Shown here piece by piece: positions 54,881 through 63,602 of a stretch of DNA of 64,000 nt (its first letter is position 1; every line of letters starts with the position of its first letter). Below the pieces are notes generated by a model. That model was given only the letters and a program-made list of their open reading frames with translations. It was not told the DNA's origin and did no database searches. The translations under genes were made by a program, and so were the position numbers. Origin of the DNA: Beijerinckiaceae bacterium (GTDB lineage Bacteria; Pseudomonadota; Alphaproteobacteria; Rhizobiales; Beijerinckiaceae); assembly GCA_947454485.1 (NCBI GenBank), contig CANGJJ010000001.1, forward strand, positions 372,001-436,000, in the 5' to 3' direction.

Positions 54881-56077
54881 ATGAAGATCACCAGCTTCAA
54901 CCTGATGTCTTATGCGGATATCGATCTCAGCGTGAAAGAGAAGTTTCGCAGCGCATGGGTCTTGCTGCCCAATAGCTATTTTGATCCGCAAAAAGGTCAT
55001 GCGCTCTACAATCGCTATCTCGATGAACTCGAACTGGCCGACGAGCTTGGCTTTGATGGTGTGGCGGTGAATGAGCATCATCAAACCGCTTATGGTTTGA
55101 TGCCCTCTCCCGTCGTCACAGCTTCAGCTCTGGCGCGGCGCACCAAGAACTGCCGCATTGCCATTCTGGGCAATGCCTTTTGCCTGCGCGACAATCCACT
55201 CACGCTGGCCGAAGAACATGCGATGATTGATTGCATCACCGGCGGGCGTTTGGTGACAGGCTTTGTGCGCGGTGTGGGGACGGAATATTTTTCTTTCGGC
55301 TCCAATCCTGTTCATTCGCTCGAGCGCCACAAAGAGGCCGCTGAACTTGTTGTGCGCGCCTGGACGGAGACGGGCCCCTTTGCATTCGAGGGCAAGCATT
55401 TTCACCTTGAATATGTGAATTTGTGGCCGCGCCCCTTCCAGCAGCCTCATCCCCCGATCTGGTGTCCCTCGCAGGGCAGTCTGGAGACGATTGAATGGGC
55501 AGCGCATCCTGATCGCAAATATGTCTATCTGCAAAATTACAGCCCGCGTGAATCCGTCGGCCGTTATCTCGATCTCTATCGCGAGATCGCGCAGAACTAT
55601 GGCTATGAAGCGACCTCCGATCGCATCGGTTGGGGCGCTCCTGTTTATGTCGGCGAGACAGATGAGAAGGCGATTGAAGAGGCGCGGCCGCATATTGAAA
55701 TGTTGTTCAATGTGCTTTTGCCCAAAGCCTCAGAGCTGATGTTCTTCCCGCCCGGCTATATGAGCCCGCAATCTTTGCAGCACATTCTCAAACACAAGAA
55801 AGCCAATAGCGGCGGTGTGACGATTGAGAGCCTGATGGAGCGCGGCATCATCATCGTCGGCTCGCCCGATACGGTGCGCAAGAAGATCACTGATTATCAC
55901 TATCACATGGGCTTTCAGGAGCTCGTGACCATGCTCACCTTCGGCACCATGCCTGCTGAAATGTCGGAGAGGAACATTCGCCTCTTTGCCAGCGAAGTCA
56001 TGCCCGCCCTCAAAGCACTCACCGACCGCGAATATAAAGGCTTTGAGCGCAAGACCCCGGTTATGGCCGCGCAATGA
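54881..56077 (+). CDS. LLM-class flavin-dependent monooxygenase, 398 aa
   Basis: A bacterial-luciferase-like TIM-barrel flavoprotein. ELADELGFDGVAVNEHHQTAYG, LARRTKNCRIAILGNAF, DCITGGRLVTGFVRGVGTEY and PPIWCPSQGSLETIEWAA are family segments; the C-terminus carries GIIIVGSPDTVRKKITDYH. It uses reduced FMN supplied by a separate reductase, and the FMN reductase at 56150 directly downstream is the obvious partner. Ribosome site GGAGG. Confidence 0.92.
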   Translation: MKITSFNLMSYADIDLSVKEKFRSAWVLLPNSYFDPQKGHALYNRYLDELELADELGFDGVAVNEHHQTAYGLMPSPVVTASALARRTKNCRIAILGNAFCLRDNPLTLAEEHAMIDCITGGRLVTGFVRGVGTEYFSFGSNPVHSLERHKEAAELVVRAWTETGPFAFEGKHFHLEYVNLWPRPFQQPHPPIWCPSQGSLETIEWAAHPDRKYVYLQNYSPRESVGRYLDLYREIAQNYGYEATSDRIGWGAPVYVGETDEKAIEEARPHIEMLFNVLLPKASELMFFPPGYMSPQSLQHILKHKKANSGGVTIESLMERGIIIVGSPDTVRKKITDYHYHMGFQELVTMLTFGTMPAEMSERNIRLFASEVMPALKALTDREYKGFERKTPVMAAQ

Positions 56078-56149
56078 AAGGCTGGCCTTGCGCGATGAGC
56101 CGCGCTAAACAGGCCCCAATTGATCAGGATTGTTCAGGAAGGGATCACT

Positions 56150-56725
56150 ATGAGTTCTCGTAAGCCTTTTATCGTTGGCATTGGCGGCACGACGCGTGAT
56201 GGCTCCTCCTCAGAACAAGCGCTGGCAGCAGCGCTGCGCATGGCTGAGGCGCGCGGCGCGCAGACGCAGATCTTCGCGGGCCGCGATTTGCAGCTGCCGA
56301 TGTATGATCCAGATCCGGGCACACTCACCGCTGAAGGCAAGAAGCTCGTGGAGGCTCTGCGCAAGGCTGATGGCGTGATCTTCGCTTCGCCCTGCTATCA
56401 TGGCGGCGTGTCGGGCCTTATCAAGAATGCGATTGATTATATCGAAGAGATGCGCGCCGATGGCCGCGTCTATCTCGATGGTCGCGCGGTTGGCGCCATT
56501 GGCTGCGGCTATGGTTTCCAGGGCCCCGGCATGGTGCTCGCCCAATTGCGTCAGATGACGCATGCGCTGCGCGGCTGGCCCGTGCCTTTGGGCGTGGCGA
56601 TCAATTCAGCGGTCGTGAAGTTCAAGGACGGCGAATGTTCTGAGCCTGCGATCTCCAAGCAGATCGAGATCATGGCTGGTCAAGTCGTGGACTTCGCCAA
56701 GATGCAGATCGCGGCGCAGGGGTGA
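56150..56725 (+). CDS. NADPH-dependent FMN reductase (flavodoxin-like), 191 aa
   Basis: FIVGIGGTTRDGSSSEQAL is the phosphate-binding start of the SsuE/ArsH-like reductases; FASPCYHGGVSGLIKNAIDYIE near residue 85 is the FMN-contacting motif. It lies 72 bp after the LLM monooxygenase and is likely its flavin supplier; it may also serve the class D monooxygenase at 39331. The start at 56150 has AGGAAGGGA. Confidence 0.9.
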   Translation: MSSRKPFIVGIGGTTRDGSSSEQALAAALRMAEARGAQTQIFAGRDLQLPMYDPDPGTLTAEGKKLVEALRKADGVIFASPCYHGGVSGLIKNAIDYIEEMRADGRVYLDGRAVGAIGCGYGFQGPGMVLAQLRQMTHALRGWPVPLGVAINSAVVKFKDGECSEPAISKQIEIMAGQVVDFAKMQIAAQG

Positions 56726-56744
56726 GGCGCAAGTTCCTCAGAAC

Positions 56745-56927
56745 GAGGCACCCGCTCCTCCCGGTGGGAGGAGCTGTCAGCGGATGCTGACTGAGGAGTG
56801 GATCGCGCCTTTCAGAATAGAGAACCCTCCCCCTCAAGGGGAGGGTGGACGGTGCCTCTCTCCGCAATCACCCGATCCCCTCATCCGCCCGCGCTGCGGG
56901 CACCTTCTCCCACTGGGAGAAGGGTGA
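56745..56927. repeat. Palindromic mosaic repeats (RIME-like), second site
   Basis: Modules in order: GAGGCACCCG, CTCCTCCC-GG-TGGGAGGAG, CTGTCAGCG, GCTGACTGAGGAG, TTTCAGAAT, CCCTCCCC-CTCAA-GGGGAGGG and GGACGG. A second palindrome, CCTTCTCCC-AC-TGGGAGAAGG, lies at 56903-56923. The first block repeats the module order found at 38739-38843, 18 kb away. Confidence 0.82.
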
Positions 56928-56945
56928 CGCGCCTATCACCCCAAC

Positions 56946-56970
56946 AAAAAAGGCACCCCGTAGGGCGCCT
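56946..56970 (-). terminator. Rho-independent terminator of the UbiD operon
   Basis: On the minus strand AGGCGCCC pairs with GGGTGCCT (one G-T) around a short loop, followed by TTTTTT, eight bases after the ubiD-like stop. Confidence 0.85.
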
Positions 56971-56976
56971 TGAATG

Positions 56977-58446
56977 TCACGACCGGTTAAACAGATCCGG
57001 CCATTTCGCCATCACCTTTTCGCGCAGCTCAGTGCTGGCTTCAGCGGTGATGGGGAAGTTGTCTTTCATCGCCCAAGGTTTGCAGGCATCGACAACGGCG
57101 CGGTTGTTTTCCCACGGCGGCTTTGACAGCATCGGGTCGAGCGGTGTCGACCAATGGCGGCGGATATAGTCGATATCATTGGGCGGATCGCAGCGCGTCG
57201 ACATGGCCCAGACCACATCGTGAATATTGGATGGATCAATATCCTCATCCACCACCACGACCCAGCGCCCCGCATAAGCGCCCGATTGGCAATTGGCAGC
57301 GAGCATGCCCGCTTGCTTGGCGTGACCGGGATATTGCTGCTTGATCGAGATGACATTGAACAGACGGCCAGCGCCAGCTTCATGGCACCACACGCCTTGA
57401 ATGCCCGCCAGTCCTGCCTTTTCGCATTCATCCCAGATCATGGATGACTTCACCGCTGCACGTGCGACCGTGAAATTGGACGGCGGGCGCGAAGGGATCG
57501 CCATCGTGATGATGGGATTGTTGCGGTAGTAGATGCGCTTGATACGAATGACCGGCTGCTGGCTCGCTTCACTCGCATAATAGCCCATGAATTCGCCGAA
57601 AGGCCCTTCAAGCTGCGTCTCGCCTGGCACCATCTCGCCTTCAAGCACCAGCTCGGATGAGGCGGGGATCGGCAGGCCATAGACCTCGCTCTTCACCACA
57701 TCATAGGGGCGACCGCGCTGGCCGCCAGCATAGTCAAACTCGCTGACGCCTTCGGCCATTTCAGCATTGGCGCACAAAAACAGGATCGGATCCTGACCGC
57801 AGCTGATGATGACGGGGCAGGGCTGATTGCGCGCGAAATATTTCTCGCGAATGAGGCGGCCATGTTTGCCCGGCGACATCCACACGCCAACGGTATTCTT
57901 GGAATGAACCGCGATGCGATAGGTGCCCACATTCACCCAGCCCGTATCAGGATCGCGCATGACAACGATATCTTCGGTGCCGATATAGCGGCCACCATCG
58001 AGCTCATGCACGAAAGGCGCGGGGAACTTCGTCAGATCCACCTCATCATCGCGCATAATATTGTCGAAGATCGGACCCGTCGGCACTTCGCGCGGCGGCG
58101 TCATTTCAAACTTTTCTTTCATGCGGGCCTTATAGGCGCGCACAATGTCGATGCGCCCCTTGGGCTCGGGCAGGCCGAGCACATGGGCAAGACGCTTGTA
58201 GGAATTGGACGCGCCCGACAACACGCGGAATCCCTTCGGATAGCCGGGAATGTTGTCGAACAGGATCGCAGGCTCTTCGCCCGGATAGCGCATGGTCACT
58301 TGTTCGGCGAGTGCGCTCATTTCCAGATGTGCATCAGCCCCGTCGATTTTGACGAGTTCGCCCATCTTCTCGAAGTCGTCGAGCAGATCGCGCACACCCT
58401 CATGGCTGGGGCGTGCATTGATGCGGGAGCGTGCGTTGTCGTCCAT
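56977..58446 (-). CDS. UbiD-family prenylated-FMN-dependent decarboxylase, 489 aa
   Basis: A reversible (hetero)aromatic acid decarboxylase. GTYRIAVHSKNTVGVWM holds the prFMN-binding Arg region, ELVLEGEM and LEGPFGEFMGYY give the catalytic Glu-Arg-Glu network positions, and IDIVRAYKARMKEKFE is family-like. It is closer to catabolic UbiD enzymes than to ubiquinone UbiD because of its cluster: isochorismatase-family hydrolase and SDR upstream in one operon. The UbiX-type flavin prenyltransferase it needs is not in the window. Confidence 0.92.
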   Translation of the reverse strand: MDDNARSRINARPSHEGVRDLLDDFEKMGELVKIDGADAHLEMSALAEQVTMRYPGEEPAILFDNIPGYPKGFRVLSGASNSYKRLAHVLGLPEPKGRIDIVRAYKARMKEKFEMTPPREVPTGPIFDNIMRDDEVDLTKFPAPFVHELDGGRYIGTEDIVVMRDPDTGWVNVGTYRIAVHSKNTVGVWMSPGKHGRLIREKYFARNQPCPVIISCGQDPILFLCANAEMAEGVSEFDYAGGQRGRPYDVVKSEVYGLPIPASSELVLEGEMVPGETQLEGPFGEFMGYYASEASQQPVIRIKRIYYRNNPIITMAIPSRPPSNFTVARAAVKSSMIWDECEKAGLAGIQGVWCHEAGAGRLFNVISIKQQYPGHAKQAGMLAANCQSGAYAGRWVVVVDEDIDPSNIHDVVWAMSTRCDPPNDIDYIRRHWSTPLDPMLSKPPWENNRAVVDACKPWAMKDNFPITAEASTELREKVMAKWPDLFNRS

Positions 58447-58469
58447 ATCCTGTCCCTCTGGGGCGCGGC

Positions 58470-59180
58470 TCAGGCCGCACCCTTCTTGGTCGCGAGTTCG
58501 GCCCCGCGTCGCATGGATTGGATGACCTCGTCAACTGTCTGGACGTCGCCGAAGTTCTGATAGAAGGCATTCAGCGAATTGCTGTGCATCTCGTCAGATT
58601 CAGTGGCGCAGGCATCGTCAATCATCAGCGTCTTGAAGTTGAGCATGCAAGCATCGCGCGCAGTCGCCTCACAGCAGACCTGCGTTGCCGTACCCGCCAC
58701 CAGAACTGTGTCGATGCCGCGCGCATGGAGCAGGCGCTCCAGTTCCGACGAGCCACGGATAAAGGCGCTGTAGCGGCCCTTGTTCATCTTGGTGTCGCCC
58801 GGCTTCACATCCAGCAGATGCCACAAAGCATGGCCGTCCGCGCCATCTTCCATGCTCGCATAGCGCTTGGCCATGCGCTCGGGGGTCAGAAGATATTCGT
58901 GATAATTCGACCAGCTTTCGCGCGTGCCGGTTGTGACATTTTGAATCCACACAACATGGCCGCCCATCTGGCGCACGGTTTCCGCAAGTCGGTTGACATT
59001 AGGTGTGATGTCGCGCGCCACAGGAGTCTCAGCCATGAAGCCGGGGGCGACGAAGTGGTTTTGCATGTCGATCACAACCAGCGCCGTCTTGGCAGGGTCG
59101 ATCACATCGAAAGGGTGAGGGCGACCGCAACGCTTGGTGATTTTGTCGATTGTGTTTTGTGAGATGACAGTCTTGTGCAT
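58470..59180 (-). CDS. Isochorismatase-family cysteine hydrolase, 236 aa
   Basis: Complete catalytic triad: Asp38 (VVIDMQNHF), Lys134 (MNKGRYSAF) and Cys169 (GTATQVCCEATARDA). The family hydrolyses amides such as maleamate, N-carbamoylsarcosine, nicotinamide, or isochorismate. The context of UbiD, SDR and Rieske oxygenase suggests amide hydrolysis in a (hetero)aromatic pathway. It lies 23 bp upstream of the UbiD-family gene and 23 bp downstream of the SDR gene, forming one operon. A second family member sits at the left window edge. Confidence 0.92.
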   Translation of the reverse strand: MHKTVISQNTIDKITKRCGRPHPFDVIDPAKTALVVIDMQNHFVAPGFMAETPVARDITPNVNRLAETVRQMGGHVVWIQNVTTGTRESWSNYHEYLLTPERMAKRYASMEDGADGHALWHLLDVKPGDTKMNKGRYSAFIRGSSELERLLHARGIDTVLVAGTATQVCCEATARDACMLNFKTLMIDDACATESDEMHSNSLNAFYQNFGDVQTVDEVIQSMRRGAELATKKGAA

Positions 59181-59203
59181 CGGAAAACTCCCTTGATCTT
59201 TTA

Positions 59204-59959
59204 TCAGTGCATCACATTGCCGCCATCCACAACGAGCGTTTGGCCCGTCATGAAGTCGCTGTCAGATGAGGACAGAAACACAACAGTGCCGAGCAAATCA
59301 CCCGGCACCTGACGGCGCTTGAGGGCGCGGCTGTTCTTGTTGGCCTCGATATAATCCTGCGTCCAATCGCTTTGACCCAGCACACCATCACTCATGGTCA
59401 GGCCGGGCGCGATCGCATTCACATTGACATTGCTCGCCCCAAATTCGCGCGCAAGGCAGCGCGTCATGGCAACGACCGCGCCTTTCGAGCTGACATAGTG
59501 CAGCAGATTCGGCACGCCCTTGAAGACAGTGCCCGAGGAGATATTGATGATCTTGCCAGCGCCTTTGGCGCGCATGATGGGCGAGACCGCGCGCGCACAT
59601 TCAAACGGGCCGCGCACATTCACCGCCATGACTTTGTCGAACTCTTCGCTCGAAATGTCTTCGAACTTTTTATTGCCAAGCGAGGCGAAGATGGCGGCAT
59701 TGTTGACGAGAATATCAACCGTGCCGAATTGCTTCACCGTGGCCTCGACCATGGCCCCGACAGAGGCGGCAGAGGCGACATCTGTCTTGATGTAAAGAGC
59801 TGAGCCTTGAGCGCTGGTAATGGCGGCGGCGGTGGCAGAGCCATCGAGCACATCGGCGATCACGACTTTGGCGCCCTCGGCGGCAAGGCCGCGCGCCAGA
59901 GTGGATCCGATTCCCTGTGCCGCACCCGTCACAATCGCGACTTTTCCTGCCAGCCTCAT
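59204..59959 (-). CDS. SDR-family oxidoreductase, 251 aa
   Basis: TGAAQGIG at 11-18, NNAAI near 86, Ser142, Tyr155 and Lys159 (YVSSKG), and C-terminal FMTGQTLVVDGGNVMH. Asp in the first turn (IADVLDG) favours NAD+. It may oxidise a dihydrodiol or alcohol made by the Rieske oxygenase that diverges from it 233 bp away. First gene of the SDR-isochorismatase-UbiD operon. Confidence 0.93.
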   Translation of the reverse strand: MRLAGKVAIVTGAAQGIGSTLARGLAAEGAKVVIADVLDGSATAAAITSAQGSALYIKTDVASAASVGAMVEATVKQFGTVDILVNNAAIFASLGNKKFEDISSEEFDKVMAVNVRGPFECARAVSPIMRAKGAGKIINISSGTVFKGVPNLLHYVSSKGAVVAMTRCLAREFGASNVNVNAIAPGLTMSDGVLGQSDWTQDYIEANKNSRALKRRQVPGDLLGTVVFLSSSDSDFMTGQTLVVDGGNVMH

Positions 59960-60192
59960 CTTCGCTTTCCCCCGTTGGTCATCGGCGCTTGGCGCTTTGG
60001 TCCAATCTAACAGTCGGGGGAGGTGTGGCAATGCGCGCCATCCACAATGAAGGCTCCCATATTGATTTGGCTCAATGAGCCCCGGCCTAAAGCTTGGTTG
60101 TCTGCACCTGTTTCCAGAAACGGAACACCGTTCTTCTATGCGGAACAGCGCTCCCAAGGGCGCGACCGCCAAAGGGCTTCAGGAGCGCTCCC

Positions 60193-61479
60193 ATGCTTTC
60201 GAAAGAACAGAATGATCTTGTCACGCAGACCGGGCCGGGGACGGCGATGGGCGACCTCTTTCGCTGTTACTGGCTGCCGGTTCTGTTGGCCGAGGAGCTG
60301 CCAGAGAATGATTGCCCGCCTGTGCGCGTAAAAATTCTCTCCGAGCGCCTCGTCGCCTTTCGCGACACGCTTGGCCGTTATGGTCTCATCGACGAGTTCT
60401 GTGCTCATCGCGGCCCCTCGCTCTGGTTCGGCCGTAACGAAGACTGTGGTCTGCGCTGCCCCTATCACGGCTGGAAATTCGACGTGAATGGCCAATGCGT
60501 CGATGTGCCCTCAGAGCCTGCTGAATCGGGCTATGCGAAAAAGATCAAGCTGAAGTCTTATCCGGTCATCGAGCGCGGCGGCATTTTGTGGACCTATATG
60601 GGACCGCCCGAGCGCCAGCCTGATTTGCCCGAATTTGAATTTGCCGTCGTCCCGCGCGCACAGAGCTTCATCTCCAAGCGGCTGCAAGAATGCAATTGGC
60701 TGCAGGCGATGGAGGGCGGTATCGATTCCTCGCATGTCTCTTGGCTGCATCGCGGCAATGTCAGCTCCGATCCTTTGTTCAAGGGAGCTGGCGGCAACAA
60801 ATATAATTTCGGCGATCTTGCGCCCGTCTTCGAAGTCACTGAAGCACCGGGCGGCCTGTTCATCGGCGCGCGTCGCAATGCAGAGGATGAGCAATATTAC
60901 TGGCGCATCACGCCTTGGGTCATGCCCTCTTACACAGCTGTTCCCCCGCGCGGGGACCATCCGATGCATGGTCACTTCTGGATCCCGATTGATGACGAGA
61001 CCTGCTGGGCCTGGAGCTATGATTATCACCCAACGCGTGCTCTGACCGAGGCTGAACGTACAGCGATGAAGTCAGGCTATGGCGTCCATTGCGCCTATGT
61101 ACCGGGCACATTCACCCCGCTCGCCAACAAGACCAATGATTATCTGATGGACCGCGAAGCCCAGCGCAGCGGCAGCGAATATAGCGGCATTCGCGGCATC
61201 GCCATTCAAGATGCCTCTTTGCAAGAAAGCATGGGGCCGATTGTGGACCGCACCAAAGAAAATCTCGTTGGCTGCGACAATGGCATCATCATGGCGCGCC
61301 ATCGTTTGATGAAAGCTGCCAAAGCGCTGCGCGAGAAAGGCATCGTGCCGCCTGGTGTGGATGTTGAGCATCAGAAGGTGCGCTCTTGCGCCACGCTTTT
61401 GCCACGCGATCAGCATTTCAAAGAAGGTGCGCGCGAAGGGCTCAAGGCCAAGCGCGGCGTAGCGCAGACCACTGTCTAA
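60193..61479 (+). CDS. Rieske oxygenase large subunit, phthalate 4,5-dioxygenase-like, 428 aa
   Basis: The Rieske site is Cys70-x-His72 (CAHRGPS) and Cys89-x2-His92 (CPYHGWKFD). The mononuclear iron site is GGIDSSHVSWLH with Asp178, His181 and His186. FRCYWLPVLLAEELPEND and the short LxQAMEGGIDSSHVSWLH block are characteristic of the phthalate dioxygenase group, which acts on aromatic acids and amides. The start at 60193 has AGGAGCG. A reductase gene is not adjacent; the small ferredoxin at 49754 is a possible donor. Terminator follows. Confidence 0.92.
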   Translation: MLSKEQNDLVTQTGPGTAMGDLFRCYWLPVLLAEELPENDCPPVRVKILSERLVAFRDTLGRYGLIDEFCAHRGPSLWFGRNEDCGLRCPYHGWKFDVNGQCVDVPSEPAESGYAKKIKLKSYPVIERGGILWTYMGPPERQPDLPEFEFAVVPRAQSFISKRLQECNWLQAMEGGIDSSHVSWLHRGNVSSDPLFKGAGGNKYNFGDLAPVFEVTEAPGGLFIGARRNAEDEQYYWRITPWVMPSYTAVPPRGDHPMHGHFWIPIDDETCWAWSYDYHPTRALTEAERTAMKSGYGVHCAYVPGTFTPLANKTNDYLMDREAQRSGSEYSGIRGIAIQDASLQESMGPIVDRTKENLVGCDNGIIMARHRLMKAAKALREKGIVPPGVDVEHQKVRSCATLLPRDQHFKEGAREGLKAKRGVAQTTV

Positions 61480-61488
61480 AGAAATAAG

Positions 61489-61517
61489 ACGGCGCGCTTT
61501 GCAGGGCGCGCCGTTTT
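61489..61517. terminator. Bidirectional Rho-independent terminator
   Basis: ACGGCGCGC and GCGCGCCGT form a 9-bp perfect stem with an 8-base loop, TTTTCTTT on the plus side and CTTATTTCTT on the minus side. It ends both the Rieske oxygenase gene and the convergent binding-protein operon. Confidence 0.9.
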
Positions 61518-61519
61518 CT

Positions 61520-62563
61520 TTAGCGCGCGACTGTGCCGGGCACTTCAATCAGCTTGGCCAGACGGTCGCGGACATTTTGCGGCGAGCTGAGAATATCGGT
61601 GACGATCTGCTGCAGCTTTTCGCCAGAGACAGGATCAATATCGAGACCTTCGCGTTTAGCCGCCTCAAGGAAGGCGGGGTCTTTCACCGTCTTGTCGAAA
61701 GCCTCGCGCAAAGCTTTCAAACGATCAGCAGGAATCGAGGGCGGTGCAAAAACGGGGCGACCAATGGCAGGCGGGGCCGAGAGCAAGCGAAGTGCTGCGC
61801 GGTCCTCATCCGTCTTGGCCAGATCCATCAGCAAAGGCACATCTGGCAAATCAGCCGAGCGCTCAAGGCCGATCTGCACCAGCACATTCATCTTCTTGTC
61901 TCTGATCCAGTCAGGCTTGGTGGCTTTGTAGGAGGCCCATGAATTGGAGCCGCGCCCCGCCACTTCGCCATTCTCCATCGCCAGATTGACTTCATTGGCG
62001 CCGGGATAGCCCAGAATGATTTTGAATTTGGTGCCCGCCACCATATTCAGCGCTTGAGGATATTGAGAGGATGTATTCAGCCCCGTTGCGCCGATGGCAT
62101 ATTCTTTCTTGGTTGCGTCTTCGATGCTCTTGATACCGCTGGTATGCCAGGTCACAACCACATTGTTGTCGACAACCGGATTGCCGATGAAGCTGAATTT
62201 GGCCGTATCAAATTTGATCGTTGTATCGCCCACAGCCTGTTGCACGGGGGTTGCCTGATCAACGGTCGCAATGGCCGTGCCGTCTTTGGGCGCGACTGAA
62301 TACATAAAGGCTGCAGCGGTACGGCTGCCAGCACCCGCCATATTCTTGGGGATGATGGTCGGCTTGCCGGGAATATGTTCACCCATGAAGCGGGCCAGCA
62401 AACGCGCGTAAGAATCATAGCCACCACCCGGCGAGAAGCCGATATAAAAATCGATCGTCTTGCCTTTGTAGAAGGTCTCCACCGATTGCTGCGCATGAGC
62501 GGGCGCGCTCATGAACCACAGGGCGATAGAGCAGGTGAGGGTGGAGGCCAGCTTTCCAGTCAT
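61520..62563 (-). CDS. Bug/TctC-family tripartite tricarboxylate transporter binding protein, 347 aa
   Basis: A signal peptide (MTGKLASTLTCSIALWFMSAPAHA) precedes the mature domain: FYKGKTIDFYIGFSPGGGYDSYARLLARFMGEHIPGKPTIIPKNMAGAGS, the Bug ligand-site pattern, and C-terminal FLEAAKREGLDIDPVSGEKLQQIV. It is the last of three homologous genes in a row. No TctA or TctB membrane genes lie in the window, so these may be orphan binding proteins or serve a distant carrier. Ligand probably an organic acid. Confidence 0.88.
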   Translation of the reverse strand: MTGKLASTLTCSIALWFMSAPAHAQQSVETFYKGKTIDFYIGFSPGGGYDSYARLLARFMGEHIPGKPTIIPKNMAGAGSRTAAAFMYSVAPKDGTAIATVDQATPVQQAVGDTTIKFDTAKFSFIGNPVVDNNVVVTWHTSGIKSIEDATKKEYAIGATGLNTSSQYPQALNMVAGTKFKIILGYPGANEVNLAMENGEVAGRGSNSWASYKATKPDWIRDKKMNVLVQIGLERSADLPDVPLLMDLAKTDEDRAALRLLSAPPAIGRPVFAPPSIPADRLKALREAFDKTVKDPAFLEAAKREGLDIDPVSGEKLQQIVTDILSSPQNVRDRLAKLIEVPGTVAR

Positions 62564-62579
62564 CTTTGTCACTCGTATG

Positions 62580-63602
62580 TCACTTGTTGCCCGCAGGCAC
62601 TGTGATGATTTCATTCAGGCGCTCTGCAATCGCAGCCGGTGTGTCGACAATATCGCTGACGATCTTTTGCAGCTCTTCGCCACTCACCGGATTGATGTCG
62701 AGGCCGAGTCGTTTCGCCTCATCTAAAAAGGTCGCATCCTTCACCATAGTGTCAAAGGCAGTGCGCAGGGCCGCCACACGCTCAGCTGGCACACCCGGTG
62801 TTGTGAAATAGGGGCGCCCGACAGCCGAGGGCGCTGAGAGCAAGCGCAGAGCTGCGCGGTCGCGCTCATTATTCGCAAGATCGGTGAGCAGAGGCACATC
62901 TGGCAGATCAGGCGCGCGGGCAAGCCCCACTTGCGCGATGACATGGATCTTTTTCTGCGCAATCCAGTCGGGCTTGGTAGCCTTCCATGTGGACCATGGA
63001 TTGGAGCCGCGCGCACCGGTCTCGCCATTCTCCATCGACATATTCATTTCATTGCCACCGGGATAGCCGGTGACGATTTTGAACTTGGTCCCCAAAGTCG
63101 CATTCATTGCATAAGGAATTTGCGAGGATGTATTGGGACCAGTGGAGGCGACGATGATGGGCTGCTGGCGCGCTTGCTCCATCGTGGTCACGCCCGTTGT
63201 ATGCCAGGTGACAACCGTATTGTTGTCGGCAGCTGGATTGCCGATCCAGATGAGCGCTTTGGCATCAAAGTGAATCGTGGGATCGCGCATGGCTTGCGCA
63301 AGTGGCAGGGATTGGTCTGCGGTGGCAAGAACCGATCCGTCCTTGGGCGCAATATTCATCATATGGCCCATCAGCACACGGCCACCACCACCTGGCATAT
63401 TGCGCACGATGATTGTGGGCTTGCCCGGAAGGTAAGCGCCCAAGTGACGCGCGACGAGGCGGCCATAAGTGTCATAGCCACCGCCCGTCGTATAGCCGAT
63501 CAGCAATTCAACTGTGCGGCCGCGATAAAAATCCGCAACATTTTGCGCAGCTGCGGGCAGTGCCACCAGCAAGGCCAAAACCATTGCAATGGCGCGTCTC
63601 AT
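62580..63602 (-). CDS. Bug/TctC-family binding protein, second copy, 340 aa
   Basis: Signal peptide MRRAIAMVLALLVALPAAA, then FYRGRTVELLIGYTTGGGYDTYGRLVARHLGAYLPGKPTIIVRNMPGGGG and the same C-terminal motif GLDINPVSGEELQKIVSD as its neighbours. The ATG at 63602 shares one base with the stop of the upstream copy (TGATG); a GTG one codon earlier is possible. It is moderately, not nearly, identical to the next gene, so the duplication is old and ligands may differ. Confidence 0.88.
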   Translation of the reverse strand: MRRAIAMVLALLVALPAAAQNVADFYRGRTVELLIGYTTGGGYDTYGRLVARHLGAYLPGKPTIIVRNMPGGGGRVLMGHMMNIAPKDGSVLATADQSLPLAQAMRDPTIHFDAKALIWIGNPAADNNTVVTWHTTGVTTMEQARQQPIIVASTGPNTSSQIPYAMNATLGTKFKIVTGYPGGNEMNMSMENGETGARGSNPWSTWKATKPDWIAQKKIHVIAQVGLARAPDLPDVPLLTDLANNERDRAALRLLSAPSAVGRPYFTTPGVPAERVAALRTAFDTMVKDATFLDEAKRLGLDINPVSGEELQKIVSDIVDTPAAIAERLNEIITVPAGNK

